A stretch of DNA of 64,000 nucleotides from Heloderma charlesbogerti (lineage: Eukaryota > Chordata > Lepidosauria > Squamata > Helodermatidae), in assembly GCA_026122225.1 (NCBI GenBank), contig JANEZZ010001408.1, positions 62,001-126,000 on the forward strand. Reading direction: 5' to 3'. Both the position numbers and the translations under genes were made by a program. This document shows, one piece after another, positions 45,195 to 56,639 of this stretch. Below the pieces are notes generated by a model that saw only the letters and a program-made list of their open reading frames with translations, did no database searches and was not told the DNA's origin. Positions within the stretch are counted from its first letter, which is position 1, and each line of letters opens with the position of its first letter.

Positions 45195-45440
45195 AGTGAA
45201 GTAAGCAAAAAGAGGGCAGCAGAAAGTCTGAAGAGAATTATGGGAGAGCAATAGGGAGGATAGACTAGACAAAATGCCCAGTCCAGGGCTCATCTTGGTG
45301 GGCCTTGCATACATGCATGAGCCCCAAGCAAGGGCCCGATCTTGCCGGGTGCTGGTGCTGGCCATGAGTTAAACAAGAGGTAAAACGAGAGCCACCTTAA
45401 TCTGTGTGCCTGTCTTCTGTCACTTCGAGGTGTATACTTT
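45195..45440. repeat. Duplicated segment shared with 53459-53507 and 55769-55990
   Basis: Blocks such as CAGAGTGAAGTAAGCAAAAA and GCCCAGTCCAGGGCTCATC recur with few changes. In the second place about 2.2 kb separates the two parts. This shows tandem duplication of the DNA upstream of the - strand first exons. Confidence 0.75.
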
Positions 45441-45612
45441 TCCTCTGTTTGCTTTGGTTTGTCATCCGATAAATTGTCACACTTACTCTGTGTGTGTGTG
45501 TGTGGGGGGGAGGAATATAGAACAGTTGTCCAACAATTAGATCCTCTGCTTTCCCTTCCTGCTGAAATCTTGTATGGCCGTACATGCTTGAACACTGAGG
45601 CGTCCTTGGGGG

Positions 45613-45800
45613 GACAGGCGGCAGCTCAGTGGGAGGGCACATGCCCTGCATGCCGAAGGTCCCAGCTTCCATCGCTGGCCCTGCCAGGTAGGGCTGGAAA
45701 AAAGCTCCTGCCTAAAACTCTGCAGAGGCCCTGCCAGTCAGTCCTGCCAGTACAGGGCGAGATGGTCTGACTCCATATAAGGCTCCTTCCTTCCTTCCTT
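45613..45800 (+). mobile_element. tRNA-headed SINE with (TTCC)n tail
   Basis: GGCAGCTCAGTGGGAGGGC (A box), then GGTAGGGCTGGAAAAAAGC and GATGGTCTGACTCCATATAA, the known order of a common squamate SINE, ending in TTCC repeats. A (TG)n run lies at 45486-45504. Confidence 0.65.
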
Positions 45801-45987
45801 CCTTCTTTGGCTGGCAGAATTCTCTTACTCTCTAGTTTGGTGCTTTATTGCACACGTGGGCAACCTGTGGCATGCACAGGTACCCCACCCACTTTTCCCA
45901 GCTTGGGCGGGGGGGTGCGAGGTGGATCACTGTTTCCCCACTGCTAAATCCACTGGGAACCATAAAAAGCCATTGATTTGCTTTTTC

Positions 45988-45993
45988 TTTATT
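45988..45993 (-). promoter_or_regulatory. Poly(A) signal of gene C
   Basis: AATAAA on the - strand, about 200 bases after the stop codon, in a 3' UTR homologous to that of gene B. Confidence 0.65.
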
Positions 45994-46189
45994 AAGAAAA
46001 CAGGAAGTGAATTTAAAGAAGCATCTGAAGATTTGAGATCTTGAAGAAGAGCATCATTTTTAAAAGCGGCGACTCAGCAACGACTCTTGACGCAAATGAT
46101 CAGACATATTTCTGCAGAACGAAGATCAGCGAAAGGCAACCGCAAGGAGCCAACAGCTTAGATGATCACCTTGGATGATTTCTCAAGCT

Positions 46190-46240
46190 TCAGGCTATCT
46201 GAACTTGTGGTTCCTCTGCACACTTTGCCAGGATATTTTT
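46190..46240 (-). CDS. Gene C exon 3
   Basis: Acceptor GTTCTAG, then 16 codons with ILAKC and a short tail, and TGA. Confidence 0.75.
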   Translation of the reverse strand, partial: KNILAKCAEEPQVQIA

Positions 46241-49200
46241 CTAGAACAGAGATTCCCAGTATACAAGTATGAGTTGTATTATCTCAGTAAATATACAGGG
46301 CTGGATGCAAACCTAAATGGTATGCGTATGTCAAGCCTTGCCCTGTCAGGGACTGGATGGGTTTCTTCAGCTCTAGCATAGAAGATGGTTCACTCTACGC
46401 TGCCCCCCCCCCGCCATGCCCAGTGGTCCAAATGGGTCAGGGGGGCAGAACCTCTTTCAGCCCAAGGGCCAAATTCCATTTCAGACAAGCTGTCGGGGGC
46501 CACATTCCAGGGTGGGGGGCGGCCAAAGGTATAAGGGGTGAGGCCAGAAATACAAAAAATATCAGCATTTCCTAGCTTAAAGCTCCTTCTGCTGGTAACT
46601 GAGCCTTGGGAGAGGCATTTCAAGCTTTTAAAATGGGAGAGGAGAAAAAACTGCGCAAATGGTGGGAAACCTCCAAATGATAGGGGGGAAGGGGGTGGAG
46701 CCAGGGAAGGGAGTGGGGGTGGGGCCATCTAGGGAACCCTGGAGGGCCAGATTGGGGCACCAGGTGGACTGGATTCAGCCCCAGGGCTTGTTCTCTGTAG
46801 CTCCAGAGGGCAGCACTGGAAGTAGTGTGTGGAAACGGCAAGGAAGCAGATTTCAGGTAATGGTTAGGAGGACCTTCCTAACGGTAAGAGCTCTACAACC
46901 CCAGGAGGTAGCGGGCGCTCCTTTGTTGGACTAGTGGGCCACCAAAGTCCCACCCACTTCCTAAATTCTGTGATCCTATTCTTTTAAGTCCTCAAGCCAT
47001 GGAAATGCAGGTGTGATCTAACTGCTGGGGGGTGTGGATGGGAAAGGAATTACCATCACTTCAGAGTTTCCTGTCATATACTCATCGGGAAGACCATCTG
47101 CGCATTGCTTCAGCTGGGCAGCAGATTCTTTCATTAGAGCGGTGGGTACAAAGGGATCGATCTTCATCATGAAGTAGTCAAGTGGGGCACCAAGGAATGC
47201 AATGATAATATCAATTAAAGGAGAGCAAACCTCAGCAGCGGTAGCTGGAATGCAATGGTTTGAAACAAGAGGTGAGCAGCAGCAGCACGTCCATATCCAT
47301 CACTGCCTGTGACTAAACATATTTCCTTTTCCTGAGATTTGGAGCGAGAAAATCTGAAATGTCATGAGTTTGTCAGGCTCTGAATGTCCAGCCCTGTCCC
47401 CCAAGTAGAACCACTTAAATTTTTAAGAAAGACTGAAACTGTTTACGTGTCTGTGGACATTCCCTCTGCTTTGCCTGAGATGGTCTCTCCAAAGCAAATC
47501 CAGTAGAGCTGCTTTAGGCTAGCCTCTAAGCACAGAGAGACCTGGTTTGTACATCACAGCAGCAATTCCTGGGTTGTTAAATTGTGGGAGCAAGAGTACA
47601 TTTTTGCTTGTTGTTTCTCCTTTTAATTAACAACCCAGAAATGCCCCATTCCTGTTAAAGAACCCAGAGTTTCTGGGTTCACACGTCATGAAACAACCAG
47701 GAACAAAGCATATGTGGCTTGTGCGCTCTGCTCATCTTCAATTCCTGTGTTAAACAACCCAGGAATTGCAGCCACAATGTGTGAACTCGTTACCTAGTGT
47801 AAAACAAAATGTTGCTAATAACAACAATAAGAAACGTCTCAGATTTACCGTGGAGTGAAATATATTTCACTAGGGCTATGCACAAACCCCCTGATCTGCT
47901 TCGGATGCCGCTTCGGATCATCCGAAGTGATCCTGATCCACCTCGGACCGATTCGGACCCCCTGTGCTCCAACTTGGATCTGAATCCAAAGCTAGATTTG
48001 GATAGCTGGATTATGCAGTTTTGGCATTTTCCCATTGACTTGCATGGGAAAACACAAATGTTCATAACTTTTCCAGTTTTTAGGATACAGGAATGAAAAT
48101 TGGGGACCTCTCCTCACCCCTGCAGAGGAGGCCACTTGCAAAATTTAAGACACTTTGGCCTAGTGGTTTTTTTTGTTAGGTGGTAGGGATGGTGGAGAAT
48201 TCCGCCACGGATTCCAGTGAAGCCGGATATCCGGCCCCCCGGAATCCGTGGCAGAACGCCCTTTGACCCACTGGCTTGTGTGCAAGGCAAAGGTGAAATT
48301 TGAGGTTTTCCAGGAAAACTCCCAAAGCCAAGAGCTGTGACTTCTCCCCACCTCTGCCCAGCCAACACCCCGAAGATGCCTCATATTGCACTGGGTTGCT
48401 TTGGCACACAGTGGACTGTTATTGGAATAAGAAGGTAATTTATGGAAATACTGTGTGTCTCATGCTTTTTCAACACTGCCTTGAAATTTGGAGATATAGT
48501 GTTGGTGGAACTACAGCCTCGTGCACACACACACACATGGACTCAGACACACAAGAGCTAAAGAAAAGCAGAACTACCGAAGCAAATGACGGGTGACTTT
48601 AGTTGATTGTTTTATTTTTCACGTTCTTTTATAAAAGACAGGGTAACTGCAAGAAATACAGGGTGGTAGCTCAGGCGATTAGATAACAGCCAAATCACAT
48701 TCTAATTAAAAAAACACCCTTCTTTAATTTCTGTTTGGGGAGGATCTACACAGAGAAGACACAGACAGTTCACTTCAGTGGAGGCGGTGGAGACAAACAC
48801 TACACACATAGGCTGCTATAATATGTCTTTCTTTTTTTTAAGGATTTAGAAAGAAAGAAAAAACCCAATGCTTGAATATGACTTAAAAGTGGGGGGAGAG
48901 GGACATGCCCAGGAGTCAATGATTTATTTTTATTTTATCTATTTATTTATTTCATTTCTATACCGCCCAATAGCTGAAGCTCAATGATTGTTTTTAAAAA
49001 TCGAAATAAGACTAGGTTTGCAAAAATCTAAAAGAGACAGAGTTGACTGACAAAAATGACAAGGAAATAGAACAGAGAAAGCAGAAGTGAGGGTTGACCT
49101 TAAACAACAAACACAGCCTTTTCCAGAGTCCAAAATCGAGATAAACAAACATACACAGGAATGGTGGGAGTGGGGGAGCATGGCAGCAATTTGCATGGAA

Positions 49201-52200
49201 AAGCTATATTAGTTTGAAAAAATATGGAAAGGAGAGATTAATCTAATCAAATACAAATAAGAAACGAGTTGGAGGTACAAAGATGTAGGAGAAAGCAGCT
49301 GGACAAGGTGCTGCAAAAGACACCATCCCAATGGGGATGGACGATCAAGGAGCGAGAGAAGGGAACGCTCCCAGTACAACCAAGCTGTTTCCTTTTAATT
49401 TAAATTCTGAGGAAAGCCTAATGGCTATCAAAATTGAATAAGTTGAAGGAACAACTCCTAGGAATGCATGCGCATGCTCACACACACGCACAAAACAATC
49501 ATCTACCCACACCAGCCCTCTCTCCCAAAGACAAAGCTAGTGCAATGGCCGAAAGCAGCCTTTCGCCGAAGTATATACCCCCCCCCAACGCTTTCTCTGA
49601 TTGGAGACTGCTAGCGTCGGTTCTGGCTGAGGGTTCCTATTCGCCAAAGCACAATCCCTCCGCCTCCTGCTCTCGCCTTCCCGCCTCCCGCCACCTTCCT
49701 GCCTCCCCCTGCCTTCCCGCATCTGCTCGCCTTCCTCCTCCCTCCCTCCTCCTCCTCCTCCCCCTCCTCATGCCCCTCCGCGTGAGCATTGAGAAGTTGA
49801 TACATTTTGGAGACAGCCTGTCTGGACTGCTGAGGCATCCAGTAGAGCTCCGAATATACGAAGCAGAGGAGGCGCTTCGTGGAGGGGGGTGCTTTGGCCC
49901 GGGGCTCCTCGGTACTGCTCTGACCTGCCTCGTATCACAAGGCTTTTGCTCCGAAACAGCTCACTTCGCCTCATTATTTGGGCTCCGTAACGAGGCGGTG
50001 AACAGCCCTACATTTCACCAATGCAAGTATAGAGAGAAAAATCAACAGTAGGTGCAGAAATGAACACCTAGGTGCAAATTCACACATGGACCATACCGAC
50101 AAATTAGAAGGAGCAAAAGGAGATGAGATTTCATCCCCACTGTTCCAAAGAGGTAATTAAAGGTGCAATCCTAGTCATGTTTAGACAGAAAATGGTCCTA
50201 CACCTCTCAGCATGCCTGACTGGGGCATGCTGGGAATTGTAGGGCTTTTTTCTGTCTAAACATGCCTAGGATTGTGCCCCAAAGATGTTGAATTAGATCT
50301 GTTCTTCATTGCACAACATATGGTCCCAATCCAACTGAGACAGCTGGGTATGCAACCTAAGGGGATGGATGCAAGATCTTACAAGTGATATCTATATATC
50401 ATTATCATAATGCCCTGCCTAATTTTGGAAATTCCATGCCACAGATATACCACTATACCCAACAATTAAAAATATCAAATATGAAAAATTTCAAATGTAA
50501 CTTTGGCAGGATTGTAATCAATGTAATTTCATGGTGCTATCTGTGTATTATATTTGTAGTTTTGTCATTAGCTGCCATGAGCACATTTGGTGGAAAGGCG
50601 GGATACAATTTCACCAATAAATCAATGAATACATAAATAAGGATGTCAAGTGTCTTGATATTTCCTATTTGGGGAGGGTCCACAGTTCAATCGTAGAGCA
50701 CATACAGTGCCTGCTGAAGGTACTGGATTTGATGCCCAGCAAATCTATTAAGAAGGGTTGTGTGGCAGCTCGTGGGAAAGACCTCTGCCTTGGGACCCTG
50801 AAGACCCTCTGCCAGTCAAGGTAGGCAGGAATGGGCAAAATGAAGAAGTAGCCGTACCTGGAATGAGGCAACATCCTCCCTTCCTACTTGTTCAAATCCA
50901 CTTGTCTTATCATCAGGAAACATCTCAAATGAAAAGAATAACATTTGAAGGTCAAGTATATGCCTAGATTCTATGGGGCTCAAGGCAGTATCTATTGTTA
51001 CACGTACACAGCCAATTTTATCATCTCAATAGCCTCGTGTGGGATGTTCAGCTGAGAGATATTGTTCACCACGGTCACCCAAATAGCTTCATGGGTGAGT
51101 AGGGATTTCAAGACGTGTCTCTCCACTTCTAGTCTGACAGTTTATGCCCTACTTAAAGTGGCTCAGTGAATTATATTGGGAAGTCAACTGATGATGATGA
51201 TCTGTCTCTCGAGCTAAACACATCTTAACCTACATCCTAATATTTTAATTTATTTTTAAAGAGACCTGCCAATTTTTTTTTAATTTCCTGGCAGAATTGC
51301 ATGAAAATTGCAGTAATAGTTGCCTCTTGGTAGAGGATCATGCCTCCAAAATTTTAGAATCATATCTACAGGGGATTTTGTGCAAGAACAACCAGTACAT
51401 TTTGAGGGTCTCCAAAAAAGGACTTGCTTATCATCCTATGTTCCTTGTTCTGAAAATTATGGACAGCCTAGAGGAATCCTAAGAAAGAAACCTGGAAAGT
51501 TTCAGAAGGATAGATGCAGCAGTTCATATAGAAGGAGAATTCTCCTATTTTGCAGGGGAAGTAATTCACTTCCACTACCATTCCCACCCCCAGCCCCTCG
51601 TGATTGTTTTGGTCAATTTATATGAAAATGGCACACATCCTAGAGGTATCCCAAAGCAATACACCTGCACTGTTTCAGAAGGATGGGTACAGAGGCTAGG
51701 GTATTATGATGCTTGAAAACCATGGCTTTTTCATAGGGAAGCATGGTGGCATTAGAAGAATGGCCATCTCACGGTTCCATCCTTGCCCTCCTGCAAAGCA
51801 CCGTGATTGCAGCCCATGCTAAAATGTGCTCTAGGAGTAGAAAGTGGACCTGTAAATCAGTCAACCCCATTCCCTCCTTCCTCTCCCTTCATCAGCACTT
51901 AAAGAAAGCAAAAGGCACTGCTTGGAGACATACAGTCTGTGGGTGTGCATCGTATCTGAAACACGGGTCACCAACACAGCTGGATTCTGGAGCAGCTTCA
52001 CTTGTGTTTGCTTTGAAGGGAAGCCTAATTTTGCCTTGTCACCTAACAGAACCAGAGTGAAGTGACCGGATTCTCCTTGGGCTTTGGACGTTGTAGGAAT
52101 CCAGTACACAGACCTTATTATATTACTAGCTAATTTGAGCAGCAATTGAGAGTTACAAATGTAGGTATTCAAAGACAGTGTTGAATACTAAATTCTCTGG

Positions 52201-52343
52201 CTGTGGAGCTCCATTATATGGAGGAGCATATGCTTACCCACAGATGATCCAGTGACTTCAGAAAGTAACGTTCCTTCAAGCGACTCACCTGAATAGCAGC
52301 CAAGCATCAGAGTGACTAGCAGAAGGACAGTTGTCGGTTTCAT
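46190..52343 (-). CDS. Secretoglobin-like secreted protein, gene C (three exons)
   Basis: Spliced - strand gene with exons 52343-52289, 47244-47054 and 46240-46190, giving 98 residues. Residues 1-18 are a signal peptide. The mature chain has Cys25 (AAEVCSPL), Cys66 (LKQCADGLP) and Cys89 (ILAKCAEE). The 64-residue spacing of the outer cysteines equals that of gene A, and the AQLK-x-x-x-D-x-LP pattern recalls uteroglobin (SCGB1 group). Intron phases 1 and 0 and all GT-AG sites are intact. A TATA-like motif lies at 52428-52434 and AATAAA at 45988-45993. It is a probable small secreted dimeric ligand-binding protein. Expression site is unknown. It is the only unbroken member among the - strand copies. 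Confidence 0.82.
46430..46830. mobile_element. DNA-transposon-like fragment in intron 2 of gene C
   Basis: AACCTCTTTCAGCCCAAGGG at the left and GGTGGACTGGATTCAGCCCC at the right are motifs of a widespread hAT-type MITE. The ends are not clear here. Confidence 0.35.
46835..46985 (+). mobile_element. Short CR1 3' fragment
   Basis: The + strand shows GGACCTTCCTAACGGTAAGAGC, the conserved ORF2 C-terminus in degraded form, ending near TTCTGTGATCCTATTC. Confidence 0.5.
47054..47244 (-). CDS. Gene C exon 2 (helical core)
   Basis: Acceptor GCATTCCAG and donor GTAATT. 191 bases that keep phase 1 in and phase 0 out. It carries two of the three cysteines. Confidence 0.82.
47872..48260. mobile_element. 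hAT-like MITE fragments in intron 1 of gene C
   Basis: A TAGGGCTATGCACAAACCCC end starts at 47872. A second piece at 48187-48260 starts TAGGGATGGTGGAGAATTCC, the end of the palindromic hAT family in inverse orientation. Confidence 0.5.
48905..48992 (-). mobile_element. LINE 3' tail fragment
   Basis: On the - strand CAGCTATTGGGCGGTATAGAA followed by ATGAAATAAATAAATAG. The same tail occurs at 9975-10030 inside ERV-A. Confidence 0.5.
49540..50009. mobile_element. GC-rich hAT-like element, ends uncertain
   Basis: A CCTCC-rich, CpG-rich block ending GGTGAACAGCCCTA, which inverts to TAGGGCTGTTCACC, a hAT-type end. The 205-codon open frame across it looks like a by-product of composition. Confidence 0.35.
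50161..50280. mobile_element. Palindromic MITE (GGGTGCAATCC family), copy 3
   Basis: Inverted halves GGTGCAATCCTAGTCATG and CATGCCTAGGATTGTGCC. Confidence 0.7.
50675..50860 (+). mobile_element. tRNA-headed SINE, degraded
   Basis: CCACAGTTCAATCGTAGAGC replaces the A box, and CTCTGCCAGTCAAGGTAGGC is from the SINE body. Its position matches the SINE at 28385 in the duplicated gene B region. Confidence 0.45.
51295..51600. repeat. Duplicated flank shared with 29150-29470
   Basis: Long blocks match 29150-29470 in the same strand and order. The open frames here are incidental. Confidence 0.7.
52289..52343 (-). CDS. Gene C exon 1 (signal peptide)
   Basis: ATG in CCACC-ATG context, 18 codons plus G, followed by the strong donor GTGAGT. 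Confidence 0.82.
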
Positions 52344-52427
52344 GGTGGAAATGGATGTCAATGAACATCCACTGAGTTCCAGATGGAAACAGGCAATGGA
52401 CTCACTTTGGAACATCATGGACCAAGT

Positions 52428-52434
52428 TTAAATA
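52428..52434 (-). promoter_or_regulatory. TATA-like box of gene C
   Basis: TATTTAA on the - strand about 90 bases before the ATG, aligned with the same motif in the two broken copies. Confidence 0.6.
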
Positions 52435-52676
52435 TGTGTAAGCTACAGGTTGTGATCCACCCAATTGGGTCTCTGCCAGATTATGTAATTTCTTCAGAAA
52501 TCCAGTGTAAGCCGTTTTTGCCCATGAAGTGGATTCCAAGTGGAGGAAGGAAACAAGGACAACTATAGCTCTTTGTTGCTTTTCCTTGAGAATGGAGTGG
52601 CCCAAAGAATTTAGACATACCAGTTCCTGTTCTGCACAAACATAAGGTAATGAGAAATAATATTTTGCAAACAAGG

Positions 52677-53219
52677 GGTGTTTCTGAGTGCAGGGAGTGG
52701 GATAGCAGTTCAGTTTCTGAAGGAGAACCATCATACATGGGGGAGGTGTTTTCCCAGGCTAGTCCAGATATGAGTAGGCCTGCTTCTCAGGTTACAAACA
52801 TCCAGATGGCTGAGAATGGGGGTCCCTCCCCACCTCCCCACCCCATGAAAGGCAGTGAACAGGAGGATGACCTAATAGATGCCAGGTGCAGGTGCAGAGC
52901 AAAGAGAGAGAAGGTGGGGGCGGAACTTAGACGGTCTACCTGATTGGCATTGCGTGAAAAGCTGCACATAGAGGCCTTACGACAAGAGAGGGACCTCTGC
53001 CCCTTAAGTTAGGCTAGCCAGACTGCCTCCCTCTTCAAACGGTGGGCAACTCTTGTAAATCCCATTTGAATCACCTGAAGGCATTCCTTGTAGATGGAGG
53101 GTCTCTGAGAATTTGCATCTGTATGACCCTGTGAAGTAATGGATTAAAAGCTGTAGACTGAAGCTTCTCATCTGTGTATGTTTGGGTGTGAAGTGAAGTG
53201 GGGGCTAAGGGAATCTTGA
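52677..53219 (+). repeat. Solo LTR-like unit
   Basis: TGTTTCTGAG...ATCTTGACC, with an Arg- and Ser-rich open frame, CCCCTTAAGTT, CTTCAAACGG and a poly(A)-type ATTAAA near 53144. It matches the order of blocks in the right arm of the inverted pair at 960-1521. Confidence 0.5.
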
Positions 53220-53302
53220 CCGTAAATGAGATGTACTCAGGTGAATTGATCCGAACAATTATAGGAAGACATAGTTATTTCAAAATACACTACACTTTTA
53301 AT

Positions 53303-53391
53303 CAGTGGAGGCTGGTGGTTCCAAAGTTAGTGGGGTTGTAAATCCAGTACGGTTTTCAGTCAGAACTCTAAAGGACCTATCAAAGGTATGA
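53303..53391. mobile_element. Truncated CAGTGGAGGCTGGTG MITE
   Basis: Starts CAGTGGAGGCTGGTGG and keeps the inner TTTCAGTCAGAACTCTAAAG block of the copy at 54153-54361. It is then joined to half of a GGGTGCAATCC MITE (53388-53441). Confidence 0.55.
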
Positions 53392-53519
53392 TGGGAATTG
53401 GACTTTTTTCTGTCCAAACATACATAGTATTGCACTTTTAGAGAAAGCAAAAGAACAAGCAGAGTGAAGTAAGCAAAAAGAGGGCAGCAGAAATTCAGAA
53501 GAGAATTGGAGAATATCTG

Positions 53520-54150
53520 TGTTTCCAGTGCCTTTACAATTGATGGTGGTGCCAGTAATGAAAACTGTTAAATCAGATATTGAAAATACTCTTTTGTATT
53601 TTAAACAAACCATCAGGATCACTATAACTAGCACAGGAGCTTCCCTATTGTAAAAATCAGGGCCTCTTTTGTTGAGACTTCGTAGTTAGGAGCGAGAAGT
53701 GAGAGAGCTGGGAATGGTTGGATAAATTGGGCATTATGAATAGCCAGTAAATAGGCTGACAGTACCCTGCAATACATGTCTTCTCAGAAGTAATCCTCAG
53801 TGAATTCAGTGGGGCTTCTTCCCAGGTACATGGGCATAGGACTGCAGCATAAAGTCACTGAGATTAGCTCAGGTTTGTTGATGTTGTTGTTGTTGATGAT
53901 GATGTTGTTAAGTGGCCCGGTCCATTCAGATCAATGGGATCTTATTACATAAGTCAAGCATGCCCAGTGCAATTCTCCTTTCAATGTTCTGAGAATGGGA
54001 GAGGGGTTGCAGGAAACTCTCGACCGGGACCTGAGTGAGTAGATTTTGAGGGCGCCACCTTGCCTGTCTCCTTTCCATCAATGATGAAGAGAGGCTTGGG
54101 AGGGAAAAGAAAGGGATATGCTGCAATCATGTACAGCTTACTCAGAAGTA
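53520..54150. other. Spacer, nothing recognised
   Basis: Part of a 2.2-kb stretch present here but absent from the duplicate at 45.2 kb. A (GTT/GAT)n run lies at 53880-53910. Confidence 0.4.
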
Positions 54151-54152
54151 AG

Positions 54153-54361
54153 CAGTGGAGGCTGGTGCTCTGATGGCAGTGGGGCAGTGAATCCGCTCTG
54201 GGTTTCAGTCAGAAACAATCAGTATGCTAAAGGAGCTATCCAAGGTACTGAACCCAATTTTGGGGTTGAGTTCAGCACCCCGGAAGGCTACTTCAGAGTT
54301 CTGACTGAAACCCAGAGTGGATATACAGCCCCACTGACATCGGAGCCCTCAGCCTCCACTG
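54153..54361. mobile_element. CAGTGGAGGCTGGTG palindromic MITE
   Basis: CAGTGGAGGCTGGTGCTC at the left and GAGCCCTCAGCCTCCACTG at the right are inverted. Inner arms GGGTTTCAGTCAGAA and TTCTGACTGAAACCC are also inverted. Confidence 0.75.
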
Positions 54362-55766
54362 GGAGTGGGACTTTTTAACAGAGAGGGACATGTTTGTTTA
54401 TTTGCATGCATCTACTGAGCTAATGACTTGTTAGGGTTTTGTTCAGTCTTTTTTCAGAATCGTTCCATCAACTGGAAATATTGCAGGACAACTGTACCAG
54501 AACTCTGCCACAGCTGTTACTAGTAAGGATCCTGAGCACCAGCTAGTGCTGTGGGTGGCTGTGTTAGCACAGAGGTGGCATCCTGCATCTTTAACACCCC
54601 CACACATGCGCTGTGATTCCTCTCTCCCGCCCCCCCAATCAATCCTGGAAATTTTTTTCTAAGCTACATTTTCACATGGGGGACCATTTTCAAGAGGGAT
54701 AGCAGCTGAGGTGGGGAGAGTTAATCCTCTCTCTTCTCCCCCCCGCCCCGCATGCTGTAACCCGACCTCAGAAGTTGGCTCTCTTGCATGGCAATTAGAC
54801 TTGGGGGAAGCTTCATTTTGTGAGCCTAATTGCATTTGGTGGGGTGATTTTCCTCTGGGAGAGAGGGAGAGAGAGAACCGGGGAGAGGGACACAGAGAAA
54901 TATGAGAGGGAGAGAGAAGTGAGGAGAGGGACACAAAGGGCTTGGGAGGGAGAACGAACCAATGAACTTGGGGAGAAAGTGTGTTTATTGCTTTCCTAAA
55001 AGGCTATATGATCTGGGCAGAAGGTCCAACTGTAGGAACCCCAGGTGTGTGTTAGATCCTGGCTGTGTGTGTGTGTGTGTGTGTGTGTGGTCAGCTTGCT
55101 CCTCTTGATCATTATGGCTTTCTTCACACAGAGCTTTTATCCTGTGATTGAGATTGCTCCTTCACGGACGTTTGTGGGCTCTTTACATGACGCCGTGACC
55201 CTCCAAGGCGTCTCCTGCACTAAATGCCCTTTGTTCCGTTTTTAAATAGATCACAGATAATGAGCTATCAAATTACCCCGTTCTGTTCCGCTTGAGTTCC
55301 TTCCATGAAAACAGGAAAAGTGACAAGAAGAGGAGCCAGATCAATGAAAGATAATGGAAGTCTCAGATACGGGGAGAAGGACGGGGGGGGGGAGTAAGCA
55401 TGTGAAAAGGGGAGTCGTTGTGATCCTGCATTTAAAATGGAAGCAGAAAGCCCTGTTTTAAATGTGGGATTTTAGGATGATGTGGAGATGACCTATGTCT
55501 CTTCCTGCCCTGCATTGTGGTGCATGGGGAGGTGGCTGGTCTGCTTGCACCTTCCTCTGTCTGTGTGTGTGTTGGCCGAAGACATGTTGTTGCCTGACAC
55601 ATGGTTCTGTCTCTTCTTGCATGCCACTTCCCCCCGGCTCCCCACCTCCGAGCTAGGCTGAACACTTTGAAAAGCCTTGCTGTACCAACGAGACACCTGT
55701 TGATTTCTGGAGATGAAGTGCCATTAGGACATGAGCTATTTTTTCTCATGATTTGACAACTTTATG
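54362..55766. other. Intergenic sequence with microsatellites
   Basis: No gene recognised. GAGA-rich purine stretch at 54855-54925 and a (TG)n run at 55061-55090. Confidence 0.45.
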
Positions 55767-55768
55767 GG

Positions 55769-55990
55769 AGAGCTCTGGGGAGGATAGACTAGACACAATG
55801 CCCAGTCCAAGGCTCATCTTGGTGGGCCTTGCATACATGCATGAGCCCCAAGCAAGGGCCCGATCTTGCCGGGTGCTGGTGCTGGCCATGCATCAAACAA
55901 GAGGTAAAATGAGAGCCACCTTAACCTGTGTGCCTGTCTTCTGTCACTTCTTGGTGCATACCTTTCCTCTGTTTGCCCCCTTGCCATACC
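55769..55990. repeat. Duplicated segment shared with 45248-45440
   Basis: GGATAGACTAGACACAATGC to CTTTCCTCTGTTTGC matches the 45-kb copy with few changes in the same orientation. Confidence 0.75.
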
Positions 55991-56197
55991 CAATGGTCCA
56001 AATGGGTCAGGGGAGCAGAAGTGGTGAAAATGGGTACTTGCATCAAACTCTAAACCATGCCCCTTGACAGGTGCCTTGCCCCTTTGAAGACCAGATGTTC
56101 TGCCCTAGCCAGACGTCCCACCTCCAAAAGTCCTGCCCCAGAAGGAGCAATCAGCTGGTTGGGACATGTGACCATCAGGATCACCTGACATGGGTCA

Positions 56198-56637
56198 TGT
56201 GACCACTCTATGAACTCATCATGCTACTGTGGACCCATAGGAAGAGTTTTTAGAGCCCTAACAGATGTGGGGGCGGAAACGGCCTTATAGGGGCAATTTC
56301 CAAATCCTCCCTGGATTGGCCTAACGGAGTCATGTGACCCCTCTAGGGACTCAACATGCTGCCATGGACCAATGGGAAGAGGTTTCAGAGCCCTAACAAG
56401 TGCAGGAATGGAAATGACACCCCCCTGGGTCATTTCCAATGCCTCTCTAGATTGGCCCAGCAGGGTCATGTGACCCCTCTAGGAACTTGCCCCATCACAA
56501 TGGACCAATAGGAAGAGGTTTTAGCCTTCTGACATGTGCAGGAAACCCGGATTGGCCTGGCAGGGCCCACGTGACCCTGTAAGGCCACGCCCCAACTCAC
56601 TGACCAATAGGGAGAGTTTTACCCCCAGAAAACAACC
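56198..56637. repeat. Four-unit minisatellite of about 135 bases
   Basis: Units share GGGTCATGTGACCCCTCTAG, GGACCAATGGGAAGAGGTTT and GATTGGCC. Later units are shortened. Confidence 0.65.
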
Positions 56638-56639
56638 TT

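Noticed and set aside
49434..50051. A 205-codon + strand frame
   Set aside because: It is driven by CCTCC-rich composition and a hAT-like element. No domain, no splice sites and no paralogue were seen.
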